The notes under the pieces were generated by a model. It saw only the letters and a program-made list of their open reading frames with translations. It was not told the DNA's origin and searched no databases. DNA of 64,000 nt from Cognatundibacterium luofuense (GTDB taxonomy: Bacteria > Pseudomonadota > Gammaproteobacteria > Burkholderiales > Burkholderiaceae_D): NCBI RefSeq assembly GCF_018139685.1, contig NZ_JAGSPN010000007.1, positions 124,001 through 188,000 on the forward strand. Direction: 5' to 3'. This document shows, in pieces, positions 36,871 through 46,645 of the stretch; position 1 is the stretch's first letter; every line of letters begins with the position of its first letter. The translations under genes and the position numbers were made by a program.

Positions 36871-39800
36871 CCCGCTTCTCCTGTGCTGCCTCTTCCGTAT
36901 CCAGCATATGTACTGCCACCTGCGATTCCGCCCAGATCAGCAATGGCTGATACAAGGCTTCGGCAATCTCTGTAAATTCATCCGCTTGCTGCATGCTGGC
37001 AAAATTCGGCCAGCAACGCGCCAGCGCCAGATCTTTATCCACCTCTCCCGGATTGAACGCATCGCCTTCATAGGCACTCTGCGCAGCACGTAAATCCTGA
37101 TTTTTACGCAGCCATTCCATGGCGCTGCCGCTGGAAATACCAAGTGGACGTGTCATTCCCTGCATCCAGATTTGCAACAGCTTATTCAGTGACTGCTGCG
37201 CTTCGGCCTGTGGCAAGGATGGCATTTCCAGCCAGGCATCCCGTCCAACCATCAATTGCGTTAATGCTACTCCCTGTGCGCTTGCCAGCAATTGCCGTAT
37301 CCACGGTTGCCAGAGTTTTTCTGCGACCGCCAATGGTTTCTTCTTCTGTCCGTTGGTCAGTCTTGATGGCGTGAAATCCAGCAAGCGCCAGCCCTGCCCG
37401 TCTTCAACCAGACCACCGGACCAGTCTTCCACTGTGATTTGCCCGTTGCTGTAGCGCCATTGTTGTGTACCGCTGGCCTCACCGGCTTCCTGCATCAGGC
37501 GCTGCCAAGTGCGTAACACAGGCTCTGCTTCGCCAATCAGATTATCCGCGATCTGGTCGCCGGTATGTGACAGTGGCAATACGCCCTCACGCCGTATTGT
37601 ATCCAGCCGCTGTTGTAATTGCGTATTCAGATCTGAGGCGCTGATCTGATCACGCTCGGTTAAACGACTGATCAGGGCCCAGTTTTCCAGCCCGTCAATT
37701 GCAAACGGTTCATCATCCTGGCTTTGCACGCTGTCCTGATCGAAGCGGATTTGCAAACGCTGCGCCATAAACGCTTTCACCGGCTGGCGTAAAAATTCAG
37801 CCAGTTGACGGATACTCAGCTTTTGCCCGGCGTCAGGCGGCGTCAGGCTCAAAGGCGCTGCTATCGCCGACTCCGCATGCACGGCTGCCCATTCGCGTGC
37901 CCAGGTCAGGCTCGGAGATGTTTCAAAATAACGGCGACTGAAAGGCTGAAGGGGATGTTCGGTCAGCAAGCCATGCGCAGGCAATTGCCAGCATTGCGCA
38001 ATGTAATCGCGCAACTGTGATACCAGCACCGAAGGCGGTTGCCAGCTATTGTCGCGTATGCTGCGACCGGTCCAGCTGACATACAGTTTCTGACGCGCCG
38101 CCAGCAAGGCTTCCAGCATCAGATAACGGTCATCCTCACGTCGTGAACGGTCACCCGGACGCTGCATGCCGGGCATGCGCAGTAAATCAAAATCGGCTGA
38201 CGGTGTACGGCGCGGATAATCGCCATCATTCATCCCCAGCAGACACACAACTTTGAATGGCACGGCGCGCATCGGCATCAGCGTACAGAAGGTCACGCCG
38301 CCGGACATAAAGCGCTGATTCAGATCCGGCTCATCCACCTGCGATAACCAGGCTTCTGCTGCTACGCTCAACTGTAAAGGCTGGTCAAACTGCGCCAGAG
38401 CGCAATCGTCCACCCAGCGCTGCAAGCCCTGCTCCGCCTGCAGCAAAGTCATTTTTTCCCGCTCGTCAGCGGCATCAAAAAACTGACTGACCAGCTCTCT
38501 GAACACAGCTGCCCATTCCACCGGCGTATAAGCCTGCAGCAAGCGATGACTCCAGTGTTGCAACTGATGAAGCAATTCAGCCAGCGATCCGGACAGCACC
38601 GCATCCAGTCCGGCGACTTCGCCGTAAGGTGCAATGCCGTCGAAACTGCTGCGGTCACCATTGGCGTAGCCTGTCAGCATGCGCTCCAGCCCGAACAGCC
38701 AGGAATTTTGCGCGCCGGCTGCGCCCAGTCCCAGACGCTGTCTGTGCGCATCATCCAGCCCCCAGCGTATGCCTGCACCTTCAATCCAGCGTGCCAGCAG
38801 CGGCAAATCATTTTCACGGATACGGAAACGCTGCGCTAAAGCAGGTACCTCAAGCAAATCACGAATCTGACTCTGACTGCAACGCTGATCCGGCAATTTC
38901 AGCAACCATTCGAGTGCAATCAGTAAAGGGTTTTGCTGACGCTCTTTGGTGTCCGCAATTTCATACGGAATATAACGGGTATCGTGACGCGGATACTGGC
39001 CGAATACAGCATGAATTGCCGGTATCCACTTTTGCAGATCCGGCACCATCACCACGATATCGCGTGGTCGCAGTGGTGCATCAGCCTCTTTCTGCGCCAG
39101 CCAGTTCAGACACTGATCATGCAGTACTTCTACTTCACGCTGCGCACTGTGCGCAACATGAAATTCCAGTGAGTGATCATCCTCCGCCAGCGGCAAACGC
39201 GCATGTTCACCGACAGGCCGTAAGTCGCGGATCGCTGCCTGTATTTGCTGCAACAGCATGTCACCATCGCCATCACTGAATAAATCCAGACGCAGACTGT
39301 TATATTGCTTGCGGGTTGCATCTGCATCATCAAAGCCATCCAGCATGCGGATAAAATCACGCCCCAGTTTGCCCCACGCCGCCAGCAAAGGATGCGCATG
39401 CGCGTGCAATTGTTCCGGCGGCAAAGCGTCCAGCGACACTGCCCGCGTTTTCTCGCGTGCGGCGCGGCGGCGTTCTGCGCGCAGCAATTCACGGCCTTCG
39501 ATAATATCGCCCCAGTAATACTGGCAAGGATTACTGACCGCAATCACGACCTGCGTATAACGCGCCATCGCACTCAGTGCTTCCATCGTTTGCTGTGGCA
39601 TGGCCGACAAACCAAACACCACTACACGACGCGGCAAACCATGATGCATTGCCTGATCGGTTTGCAACGCACTGACAAAACGCTGATGAACATGCGAACG
39701 GCCCGAAGCACGCTGCTCCGCATCCACACTCTCCGTGACTGCACGCCACAACACCGGTTGCCAGCGCTGATCTTCCGGCACAACCGAGGGCTCGCCGGAT

Positions 39801-40309
39801 GCGCGGCGCAACTGATCCAGGCCCGCCTCCCAGTCCTGCAGCCAGTCAGCACGAAACATCTGATAACCGTCGAATAAGTCCGCAATACGGGTGGCCAGCT
39901 GATACACACGAATCTGCGTGCCATCCTGCAGATACTGACGCAACGGTTCGCATTCGGGCAACATAGTCACTTGCGGCAACATTTGCTGAATACGCCAGCC
40001 CAGCGCGGATTTATCCAGCGGCGAGCGTTTCGCGACTTGCTGATGCCCCAGCACTTGCCGGTAGGCATCCCACAAAAAACGGGCCGGCAACATGACTTTT
40101 GCCGAAGCACATACGCCCTGACGGCGCGCCATGGCAATCTTGAGCCACTCCGCCACACCGTTCGATTGCACGATCATGATTTCCGGTTCCAGCACACTCA
40201 GCGGGTTTTGCTGTATCCATTGCAATACCGCTTCACCAAGTTGTTCCAGCTGGTTGCCATGCAAAACAATCAGGCCGGGTTGTATGCTTGTCATTGTGCT
40301 TTTATCCAT
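36863..40309 (-). CDS. recC: RecBCD subunit RecC
   Basis: The 1148-residue protein matches RecC, the inactive-helicase scaffold that recognises Chi. Its features are LIVLHGNQLEQLGEAVLQWI at the N-terminus, ILVQSNGVAEWLK-like IMIVQSNGVAEWLK, FGLSAMPQQTMEALSAMARY, VCLLGMNDGDYPRRTPSADF and a C-terminal domain. It is first in the recC-recB-recD operon. ATGs at 40309 and 40294 are both possible starts, the second (MTSIQPGLIVLHG) giving a more typical N-terminus. Confidence 0.95.
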   Translation of the reverse strand: MDKSTMTSIQPGLIVLHGNQLEQLGEAVLQWIQQNPLSVLEPEIMIVQSNGVAEWLKIAMARRQGVCASAKVMLPARFLWDAYRQVLGHQQVAKRSPLDKSALGWRIQQMLPQVTMLPECEPLRQYLQDGTQIRVYQLATRIADLFDGYQMFRADWLQDWEAGLDQLRRASGEPSVVPEDQRWQPVLWRAVTESVDAEQRASGRSHVHQRFVSALQTDQAMHHGLPRRVVVFGLSAMPQQTMEALSAMARYTQVVIAVSNPCQYYWGDIIEGRELLRAERRRAAREKTRAVSLDALPPEQLHAHAHPLLAAWGKLGRDFIRMLDGFDDADATRKQYNSLRLDLFSDGDGDMLLQQIQAAIRDLRPVGEHARLPLAEDDHSLEFHVAHSAQREVEVLHDQCLNWLAQKEADAPLRPRDIVVMVPDLQKWIPAIHAVFGQYPRHDTRYIPYEIADTKERQQNPLLIALEWLLKLPDQRCSQSQIRDLLEVPALAQRFRIRENDLPLLARWIEGAGIRWGLDDAHRQRLGLGAAGAQNSWLFGLERMLTGYANGDRSSFDGIAPYGEVAGLDAVLSGSLAELLHQLQHWSHRLLQAYTPVEWAAVFRELVSQFFDAADEREKMTLLQAEQGLQRWVDDCALAQFDQPLQLSVAAEAWLSQVDEPDLNQRFMSGGVTFCTLMPMRAVPFKVVCLLGMNDGDYPRRTPSADFDLLRMPGMQRPGDRSRREDDRYLMLEALLAARQKLYVSWTGRSIRDNSWQPPSVLVSQLRDYIAQCWQLPAHGLLTEHPLQPFSRRYFETSPSLTWAREWAAVHAESAIAAPLSLTPPDAGQKLSIRQLAEFLRQPVKAFMAQRLQIRFDQDSVQSQDDEPFAIDGLENWALISRLTERDQISASDLNTQLQQRLDTIRREGVLPLSHTGDQIADNLIGEAEPVLRTWQRLMQEAGEASGTQQWRYSNGQITVEDWSGGLVEDGQGWRLLDFTPSRLTNGQKKKPLAVAEKLWQPWIRQLLASAQGVALTQLMVGRDAWLEMPSLPQAEAQQSLNKLLQIWMQGMTRPLGISSGSAMEWLRKNQDLRAAQSAYEGDAFNPGEVDKDLALARCWPNFASMQQADEFTEIAEALYQPLLIWAESQVAVHMLDTEEAAQEKRDE

Positions 40310-40563
40310 TCAGCTAAGCTGCATTCCGGCAATCAGTAAAGCTGTCTTTCACTGCCTGCTGCCGGACTGCATCGTCTATTTACAAATTGACACAAAATAT
40401 ACCCGATGCGACCTGCTTACACCAGCCTGCACATCGCCTATCCTGCTGCCAGACCATCACCAGCTGACGCAAGCGCGTAGTAAAACTCCATCACAAACTG
40501 TTATACTGCCGCATTAACGCGGGCGACTCTGGTCGCCCGTTCGCATTTACCGGAATCTCAGAC

Positions 40564-41463
40564 ATGACATCTACCTCCATCTGGCCTGCACTGGCCGAGC
40601 AACTCCGCTTTCAGACTGCCCCTTTCCCTGCGGAAGCGATTCAGGCTGTCACAGCGCAAAAAGAGTCTGTGATTCCGGAACTGATTCAGGTATTGCACGA
40701 CACTGCAAAAGACCCGTCTGCCGCGCTGGATGGCAATTACATGCTGCATTTGTATGCAATGCATTTGCTCGCTGCGTGGCGAGTGACCGATGCGTATGAA
40801 GCCATGATGGCAATCGGCGCATTTGGCGATGAGCAGCTGGAACAGATCATGGGTGATGTGATCACAGAAACCTATGGCCGCTGTCTGGCTTCGGTGTGCG
40901 ATGGCAATACTGCGCCGCTGCAAGCGATGTTTGAAAACAATGCCATTTCGGTCTGGTCCCGCACGGCAGCCTTGCTCGCATGGCAGGTCCGCGTTATCTG
41001 CGGCGACAACGACCGCGCAGCTTTACTGCAATTCCTGCAGGAACAGGGCGAAAAGCTGGCGAATCAGCGCCGCCACGAAAGCGAAGGCGATGCGATTCTG
41101 CTGGAAACCATCGTTGATGTCGCCACAGCCCTGTGCGCGCATGAAATGCTGGATCAGATCAACAGCTGGTTTGATGAAAACCTGCTGGACCCGCAACTGA
41201 GCGACCGCGACTGGCTGAATGAACACATCCACGCCGATTTTCAGGCCAGCCGCCTGCTGGAATTACAGCACGGCAAGAGCTATATCAGCGATGTTGAAAA
41301 AGAAATGGGCTGGTGGCCTGTGTTTCAGGAACCGGAAAAACAAACCTTCCGTAAAACCTACACGCAACACACAATACGCAAAGAAGCCAAAATCGGACGC
41401 AATGATCCATGTCCATGCGGCAGCGGCAAAAAATACAAAAAGTGCCACGGCATCGACGTTTAA
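40564..41463 (+). CDS. DUF1186-type protein with C-terminal SEC-C zinc motif
   Basis: The 299-residue protein has a helical N-terminal region resembling DUF1186 ([20 protein letters not shown], then [20 protein letters not shown]). It ends with a SEC-C motif, [20 protein letters not shown], a zinc-binding element first seen at the SecA C-terminus. Function is unknown. SEC-C proteins often bind ribosomes, SecB-like partners or nucleic acids. A second SEC-C protein occurs at 58731-59420. The gene is followed by a terminator and has no operon partner. Confidence 0.85.
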   Translation: MTSTSIWPALAEQLRFQTAPFPAEAIQAVTAQKESVIPELIQVLHDTAKDPSAALDGNYMLHLYAMHLLAAWRVTDAYEAMMAIGAFGDEQLEQIMGDVITETYGRCLASVCDGNTAPLQAMFENNAISVWSRTAALLAWQVRVICGDNDRAALLQFLQEQGEKLANQRRHESEGDAILLETIVDVATALCAHEMLDQINSWFDENLLDPQLSDRDWLNEHIHADFQASRLLELQHGKSYISDVEKEMGWWPVFQEPEKQTFRKTYTQHTIRKEAKIGRNDPCPCGSGKKYKKCHGIDV

Positions 41464-41504
41464 TACCGCAACGCATTTCCGCTGATAAGCTGGAAGTGAA
41501 AAAC

Positions 41505-41541
41505 AACGGATATCAGGAAACAAAACTGATATCCGTTTTTG
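41505..41541 (+). terminator. Intrinsic terminator after the DUF1186/SEC-C gene
   Basis: AACGGATATCAG (41505-41516) and CTGATATCCGTT (41526-41537) form a perfect 12 bp stem followed by TTTG, 41 bp after the stop codon. Confidence 0.88.
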
Positions 41542-41602
41542 TTTCAGGATGCAGATAACAACTCTTCGCCACAATCCAGTCACATTCCCATCTTAATTAA
41601 AC

Positions 41603-41629
41603 AATTCAGGAATCTGCGATTCCTGAATT
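41603..41629. repeat. Perfect palindromic hairpin
   Basis: AATTCAGGAATC and GATTCCTGAATT are a perfect 12 bp inverted repeat around TGC. It lacks a T-run on the plus strand. It may terminate or attenuate transcription from the left strand, or bind a dimeric regulator. Confidence 0.65.
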
Positions 41630-41694
41630 ACGGTAAACAGCAAGCACTTAGACGTTTTTCTCAGATCACACAGGCTATTGTGGTTATCCCCAAT

Positions 41695-41928
41695 TCATAA
41701 TGCGGCACAGCGATGGCATGATGCGCTCGCATCATGCTGTTTCTGCTCTCTGCGTAAATCGACTTCATCTGCGTGCGCAGCCTGCAAAGCCAACGGACAA
41801 CCGGTCGCAGCGATCACGCTGCAAGCCTGGTTATCCAGCCAAATGCAAGCCCCCACCGGGCAACAATCTGATCGGACCACAAGTCTGAACTGAATTTTCC
41901 GTGACATCCGGTTAACGCAGGATGGCAT
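41695..41928 (-). CDS. Possible small Cys-rich protein
   Basis: An open frame of 77 codons from the ATG at 41926-41928 encodes a protein with seven Cys residues in patterns such as SDCCPVGACIWLDNQACSVI and ATGCPLAL. AGGAG lies just before the ATG, though only 2 bp away. The frame is also open further upstream from a GTG at 42009, where a lipobox-like sequence (SAALAGC) is read. Codon choice looks plausible but the gene has no recognised family. It lies in the symporter leader region, so it is reported with reserve. Confidence 0.35.
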   Translation of the reverse strand: MPSCVNRMSRKIQFRLVVRSDCCPVGACIWLDNQACSVIAATGCPLALQAAHADEVDLRREQKQHDASASCHRCAAL

Positions 41929-42050
41929 GGCTCCTGTTTTATTTTTTGTGATCGCACATCCCGCGAGGGCGGCGCTCATCCCGAAATAAGTAAGCCACAA
42001 CAATGACACAGGCAGACGCAGGATGATCTGCTTACTAAGGAGAACTATTG

Positions 42051-43331
42051 ATGAAGAAAAAATCCAATACGCTGATGATTTTCATCGCGATGATCGCCGG
42101 TATCGGCGTCGGCTATGCCTGCCATGAAACCTGGGCTGGCACCAAATTCGCGACGGAACTCTCCGGCTACTTCTCTATCCTGACAGACATCTTCCTGCGA
42201 CTGATCAAAATGATCATCGCGCTGCTGGTGTTCTCCACGCTGTCGGTTGGTATTGCCAACCTCGGCGACACCAAAACCGTAGGCCGTATCGGTGTTAAAT
42301 CCATGGGCTGGTTCGTGATTGCATCGCTGGCATCGCTGTCTATCGGTATGCTGTTGTCGAATGCCCTGCAACTCGGCACCAATCTGGGTCTGCCGCTGCC
42401 GGATGTGCACGCTGCCACCAACCTGAAAACCAGCGCATTTAATCTGAAAGATTTCGTCAGCCATCTGTTCCCGAAATCGCCGATTGAAGCGATGGCCAAC
42501 AATGAAATCCTGCAAATTGTCGTGTTCTCCCTGTTCTTCGGTTCTGCACTGGCAGCGCTGGGCGAATCCGGTAAAAAACTGACGGCGGTGATTGATGAAC
42601 TGGCGCACGTGATGCTGAAAATCACCGGTTCCATCATGACACTCGCACCAGTAGCTGTATTTGCTGCAATGGCTTCCGTCATCACAACACAGGGTCTGGG
42701 CGTACTGGTGACTTTCGCTAAATTCATGGCCGGTTTCTACTTCGGTCTGGCGATTCTGTGGACACTGCTGATTGCTGCGGGCTTCGTTTTCATCGGCAAA
42801 TCCATCTTCCGTCTGATGGCACTGATCCGCGAACCATTCCTGCTGGCGTTCTCTACTGCAAGTTCTGAAGCTGCTTACCCGAAAATTCTGGATGCACTGG
42901 ATAAATTCGGCGTACAACGCAAAATCTCCAGCTTCGTTCTGCCTATGGGTTACTCCTTCAATCTGGATGGCTCGATGATGTACTGCACATTCGCGGTACT
43001 GTTCATTGCACAGGCTTACGGTATCGAACTGTCGGTCAGCACACAAATCACCATGCTGCTGTTGCTGATGGTCACCTCCAAGGGTATGGCCGGTGTGCCA
43101 CGCGCTTCGCTGGTCGTGATCGCCGCTACACTGAACCAGTTCAACATTCCGGAAGCAGGCTTGCTGCTGATCATGGGTGTGGACCAGTTCCTGGATATGG
43201 GCCGCTCCGCAACCAACGCAGTTGGTAACTCGATTGCCGCGGCGGTGATTGCGAAATGGGAAAACGGTATCGACCCGAACGTCAATGTCGCCAATATTGA
43301 AAACGCGAAATCCGGCAAAAAAGTCGCCTGA
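42051..43331 (+). CDS. Dicarboxylate/amino acid:cation symporter (DAACS family)
   Basis: The 426-residue protein has eight or more membrane segments and DAACS motifs: the HP1-like loop STASSEAAYPKILDAL, VLPMGYSFNLDGSMMY (the NxDG substrate-binding motif of GltP/DctA proteins), and MGVDQFLDMGRSATNAVGNS near the C-terminus. It carries acidic amino acids or C4-dicarboxylates inward with protons or sodium. The SSEAAYPK loop departs from the usual SSSAATLP, so specificity cannot be fixed. The start at ATG 42051 was chosen because AAGGAG lies 8 bp upstream. A terminator follows. Confidence 0.92.
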   Translation: MKKKSNTLMIFIAMIAGIGVGYACHETWAGTKFATELSGYFSILTDIFLRLIKMIIALLVFSTLSVGIANLGDTKTVGRIGVKSMGWFVIASLASLSIGMLLSNALQLGTNLGLPLPDVHAATNLKTSAFNLKDFVSHLFPKSPIEAMANNEILQIVVFSLFFGSALAALGESGKKLTAVIDELAHVMLKITGSIMTLAPVAVFAAMASVITTQGLGVLVTFAKFMAGFYFGLAILWTLLIAAGFVFIGKSIFRLMALIREPFLLAFSTASSEAAYPKILDALDKFGVQRKISSFVLPMGYSFNLDGSMMYCTFAVLFIAQAYGIELSVSTQITMLLLLMVTSKGMAGVPRASLVVIAATLNQFNIPEAGLLLIMGVDQFLDMGRSATNAVGNSIAAAVIAKWENGIDPNVNVANIENAKSGKKVA

Positions 43332-43380
43332 TTTCAACACCCCCTGCCTGCCGTTTCGCTCCTGAGGCGGCAACAGACAA

Positions 43381-43414
43381 CGCCCCGGTTTTCTCTGAAA
43401 ACCGGGGCGTTTTG
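43381..43414 (+). terminator. Intrinsic terminator after the symporter gene
   Basis: CGCCCCGGTTTTC/GAAAACCGGGGCG with a short loop and TTTTGTTTT after it, 50 bp beyond the stop codon. Confidence 0.9.
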
Positions 43415-43455
43415 TTTTGATGCTGACGTCTCACATCTCAGCCAGACAACACTGG

Positions 43456-44943
43456 TCAGGCTGGGGGCAATGACCAGACAGCTGTCGTCTGCTGCTGAGC
43501 TGAATTCACATTGGTGGTGACGATACACGCTGTGCCGTGGGTTCCATCCGTTCCGAGTGACATCACCACATCGGTGAACAGTGCCGGATACGCGAGGATG
43601 TACATCAGCGGAACATAAATCACGCTCAGGTTTTCCTGGTCGTTATAAATCACACTGTTCGCAGTTTGTATCGTCAGACAGTCGCCGTTTGCATTCGTCA
43701 GCGGCAAACCGCCGAATGCGACCAGCGGTACAGGATTGAATGGCGTAAACCCTGCGACCTGCGTTTTTCCGATCACACCTTCCAGCTTCACCAGTGCGTT
43801 AGTGTGCTTATCGTAGCTACGGGTCAGTGCCAGCTTCACACCAAATTCCGGTATTGTCAGCTCGCCATCTTTGTAGGTCATTTTTTTATGATCAAAGTAA
43901 CAGCCTTGCGAATGCACACCGTCGAAAGACCAGCTGATCAGCACCATATAGCAATCGGCCTCAAAACCCGGAAGTAAGGTGGAATACTGCGCCTGAATCG
44001 ATACAAAACCCGCTGGCGTGCAGTGATCCGGACCGTTTGCATAGGTCAGCGGATAATAACCACTGAAATTCACCAGATCGATATCCGGCGCCCCGAAAAT
44101 ATTCGGCGTGATCGTTGGGGCATCCGGAATGGTCAGTAAGGAGCGCACCGGGTTTGCGCCACCGTCACACATATCATTACACGCAAAGCCTTTATTGCCC
44201 GACGTACCCATAATCAGATGCACGTAACTTTCCTGTTGGGGAAACAGGAAATAGTACATATTCAGGTTATAAACATAAGCTGGCACGGGTGCTAACGCGC
44301 CGTTATTCGTACCGAAATCGTAACGCAACTGATAATTCGCGCTGATTTCCAGAACTTCGACAGGCGTACTGGTTGGCGCGGACGCATAGAATTTTCCGGC
44401 GAACAGCGGCGCTTGAATCGGATTGTTATAGGTCTGACCAGTCACATTCACTGCAACGCAGCCCGGCAGGGTAATCGTCCCAGTGCAAGTTGCGACAGGG
44501 CCGTAAGTATCGGCGTTACGCACAAAACTCAGTTCGAACTTCGTGCCGTTACTGGTTAATTGCATCAGCGTATTTCCGTCAAATTCTGCGCTGAAGGCGA
44601 ACCGGCTTGCCTGCTTTCCATCCAGCGATAAAATCAGCGTGAGATCCAGATACGGCTCACTCAGTGCCGGTGTCACCACCATATTGGCATCAATCGCAAA
44701 GAAAGCGCCCGTTGCAACTGAATCTGAACCAGCATCCACACCAGATCCGCTCAGCGGATAATAGCCATTCCACTGCATCAGCGCTTCGCGCGCTTTCTTA
44801 CCCTGTGCGGTGTTATTGGGCGGCGATACACCGGGCACGCTCAGCGTCTGCAACAGCTGTTGATAATAATCCAGCGATTCTGCCGATGCCTTCACGTGGC
44901 GCGCTGCATGCATCATGCTGACTACCTGTGGTTCCTGACTCAT
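43456..44943 (-). CDS. Unrecognised 495-residue protein with internal repeats
   Basis: The protein has no signal peptide and no known domain was recognised. It seems to consist of two related halves, each with a GYYPL motif (near residues 60 and 294). Repeating beta segments carry a Gly-Thr-Asp/Ser-Gly turn, for example LILSLDGKQASRFAFSAEFD, VHLIMGTSGNKGFACND, VLISWSFDGVHSQGCYFD and VVMSLGTDGTHGTACIVTT. This suggests repeated beta-barrel or lipocalin-like modules. The ATG at 44941-44943 has GGAG 6 bp upstream, although the frame is open back to 45012. No neighbour gives a clue to function. Confidence 0.75.
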   Translation of the reverse strand: MSQEPQVVSMMHAARHVKASAESLDYYQQLLQTLSVPGVSPPNNTAQGKKAREALMQWNGYYPLSGSGVDAGSDSVATGAFFAIDANMVVTPALSEPYLDLTLILSLDGKQASRFAFSAEFDGNTLMQLTSNGTKFELSFVRNADTYGPVATCTGTITLPGCVAVNVTGQTYNNPIQAPLFAGKFYASAPTSTPVEVLEISANYQLRYDFGTNNGALAPVPAYVYNLNMYYFLFPQQESYVHLIMGTSGNKGFACNDMCDGGANPVRSLLTIPDAPTITPNIFGAPDIDLVNFSGYYPLTYANGPDHCTPAGFVSIQAQYSTLLPGFEADCYMVLISWSFDGVHSQGCYFDHKKMTYKDGELTIPEFGVKLALTRSYDKHTNALVKLEGVIGKTQVAGFTPFNPVPLVAFGGLPLTNANGDCLTIQTANSVIYNDQENLSVIYVPLMYILAYPALFTDVVMSLGTDGTHGTACIVTTNVNSAQQQTTAVWSLPPA

Positions 44944-45265
44944 ACCGTTCTCCAGAAATAAGTGCCGAAAGATGGCCGTCAAACAAACGGCCAGACAAAA
45001 ACTGAACGCCACACCGGCAAACCGGTACAGCGCCAGCGCACTATTGCAAAGAGCATGCCGATAACATCAGCACCCCGTTCAACGCTTATCAGGCAAGGCA
45101 TCAATACCTTCAGCAGCAGATCAAACAACAGCACGGTTTCAGCAAATCAGGTACTTCCGGAAACGCCTTACACGTAAGCACTTAATTTGACACCACCCGA
45201 CACGTTAACAAGTCGGCCTGCCCGTTTCGCGTCTGCAGACTGCCTGCGGGCAGCAAAAATGTGTC

Positions 45266-45350
45266 AAATGCGGTGTTCAGCACAGCGATCCGGCGGTCGT
45301 CGGCAGAAAGTCCGGGCCTCCGTAAAACACAAATGCGGATAACTGCACAA
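45266..45350 (+). repeat. Dispersed intergenic repeat, copy D
   Basis: It starts AAATGCGGTGTTCAGCACAG, has the invariant core and ends AAATGCGGATAACTGCACAA. Unlike the other full copies it lies in a tandem gap (downstream of the SLATT-like gene and upstream of the unrecognised gene), not a convergent one. Confidence 0.9.
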
Positions 45351-45388
45351 CCAGCACGATCTTCGACCACAAACCAGCGACCAAAACA

Positions 45389-45410
45389 AAACGCGGGCAA
45401 TTGCCCGCGT
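45389..45410 (-). terminator. Possible terminator after the SLATT-like gene
   Basis: ACGCGGGCAA/TTGCCCGCGT is a perfect 10 bp stem. On the minus strand it is followed by TTTTGTTTTGG. It lies about 53 bp beyond the stop codon of the SLATT-like gene. Confidence 0.7.
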
Positions 45411-45462
45411 CCCGCGTTTTTGTTACCACATCACTGAACCAGCCTCATTCAGTGTCCTTAAG

Positions 45463-46161
45463 TCAGCCAGCCTTCCCCTCTTCTGCCGCCTTCGGCACCG
45501 AGGTTTTCATGCCCGCTTTAAAACTGCTGATCCACTGCTCGGTTTCGGTCTGAATAATGTTGTAGCGCGCACTGGAAACCCGGATCAGCTCGGTCAGCTC
45601 TTTCGCCAGATCCGGCTTACCGGCACCGGCAACCTGCAAAGCCAGCCAGTTCAGTTCAAACTCTTCCGACAAACGCTGCAAACGCTGCCTTGCCATTTCA
45701 AAGCGCATCCATGCATCTGCATTGCCGTAGTAACGCTCGTAGGCATACATGGTTGCCGTCACCACCATCATGACTGAAGTGGCACTGGCCGGAATCGTCC
45801 ATGTTCCCAGATTGAACGGCGTAATTACCGGCAGCACTGCAGAAACACCACCAAACCCGATCATCGATCCCCGAATCAGACGCGCCCAGAAAGCCCGCTT
45901 TTGCTTAGCGCCGTCATACCACGCAATATCCGCCTCAATGGATTTCATCAGCTTATCTCTGGCATCCACAATACTTTGCGCTGCCTCCTGATTAAACGGC
46001 ATCGCCTGCGCAAGCACTGCGGGATCGGCAGCTACCTGATACGGTTGCTCAGACGCATCGGTCGCCAGCGCGGCCGGTTGTGCGATGGCATCAGTTCCTG
46101 CATCGCCGGTGCTGTCAGTTGCTGAAGACGGCGCTGCCAGTTGTGGGTCTTGTTCGGCCAT
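45463..46161 (-). CDS. SLATT-like (DUF4231-type) membrane protein
   Basis: The 232-residue protein has an Ala/Thr/Pro-rich disordered N-terminus. A helical region (QSIVDARDKLMKSIEADIAW) and two closely spaced membrane helices around residues 98-140 (IGFGGVSAVLPVITPF and MMVVTATMYAYERYYG) follow. A long cytoplasmic coiled region then runs through AWMRFEMARQRLQRLSEEFELN. This is the SLATT/DUF4231 arrangement. SLATT proteins are predicted pore-forming effectors in nucleotide-based conflict systems, but no sensor or cyclase gene is next to it, so it may be a stand-alone form. The ribosome site AGGAG is 8 bp before the ATG. Confidence 0.75.
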   Translation of the reverse strand: MAEQDPQLAAPSSATDSTGDAGTDAIAQPAALATDASEQPYQVAADPAVLAQAMPFNQEAAQSIVDARDKLMKSIEADIAWYDGAKQKRAFWARLIRGSMIGFGGVSAVLPVITPFNLGTWTIPASATSVMMVVTATMYAYERYYGNADAWMRFEMARQRLQRLSEEFELNWLALQVAGAGKPDLAKELTELIRVSSARYNIIQTETEQWISSFKAGMKTSVPKAAEEGKAG

Positions 46162-46645
46162 GTGATTTACTCCTGTTGTTCTTGTTAATTGAATGGAATG
46201 CCGCTGATTCTATCCGTTTGCCTTCACTGCAATATGAAACTTACAAAATCAGTGTACTTTCCGCCACACGGATTCATGCTTTTGTTCAAATTCATCTAAC
46301 CCGGCCTGACGCAGCGTTTCACCCATGCTTCAGCGGCTTTCGTTTCACCTTCACGTCATAAAAATTACCTAGCCACTGCGTCGATAAACTGAGCGTCTCT
46401 TCTTAGATAAACCTTACTTCTGTAAATCAGCAATCGGCTGACAAAAAGGCTGCACCGGCAGTCATTCTGACTTCGTTTTTTTCGCTCTTGTTCGTCGCCA
46501 TATCACCCGCCCGTGCAGATTGCATAAAACAACAACTATAAAACAGCACTTATCAGATTGGTTAGTCAAATCACTAAGACTGTTCAAAATCGTAGAAAAT
46601 AGCGCACCGGCGCGGAAATGCCGGAGTACAGAACAGGAGACGACG
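46162..46645. other. Intergenic stretch between divergent SLATT-like and esterase genes
   Basis: No gene or strong structured signal was found here. The esterase start was placed at the ATG with AGGAG upstream, so the frame continuing back to 46520 is treated as untranslated leader. A promoter for each side must lie here but no convincing -35/-10 pair was seen. Confidence 0.5.

Larger units (their letters stand above)
41464..42050. other. Intergenic stretch before the symporter gene
   Basis: It holds the terminator of the SEC-C gene, a perfect palindromic hairpin, a possible small Cys-rich gene on the minus strand and, just before the symporter gene, a good ribosome-binding site. Nothing else was recognised. 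Confidence 0.6.

Noticed and set aside
36863-40309. Phage or defence origin for the recC gene
   Set aside because: Composition and the tight recC-recB-recD overlaps match a normal chromosomal RecBCD operon.
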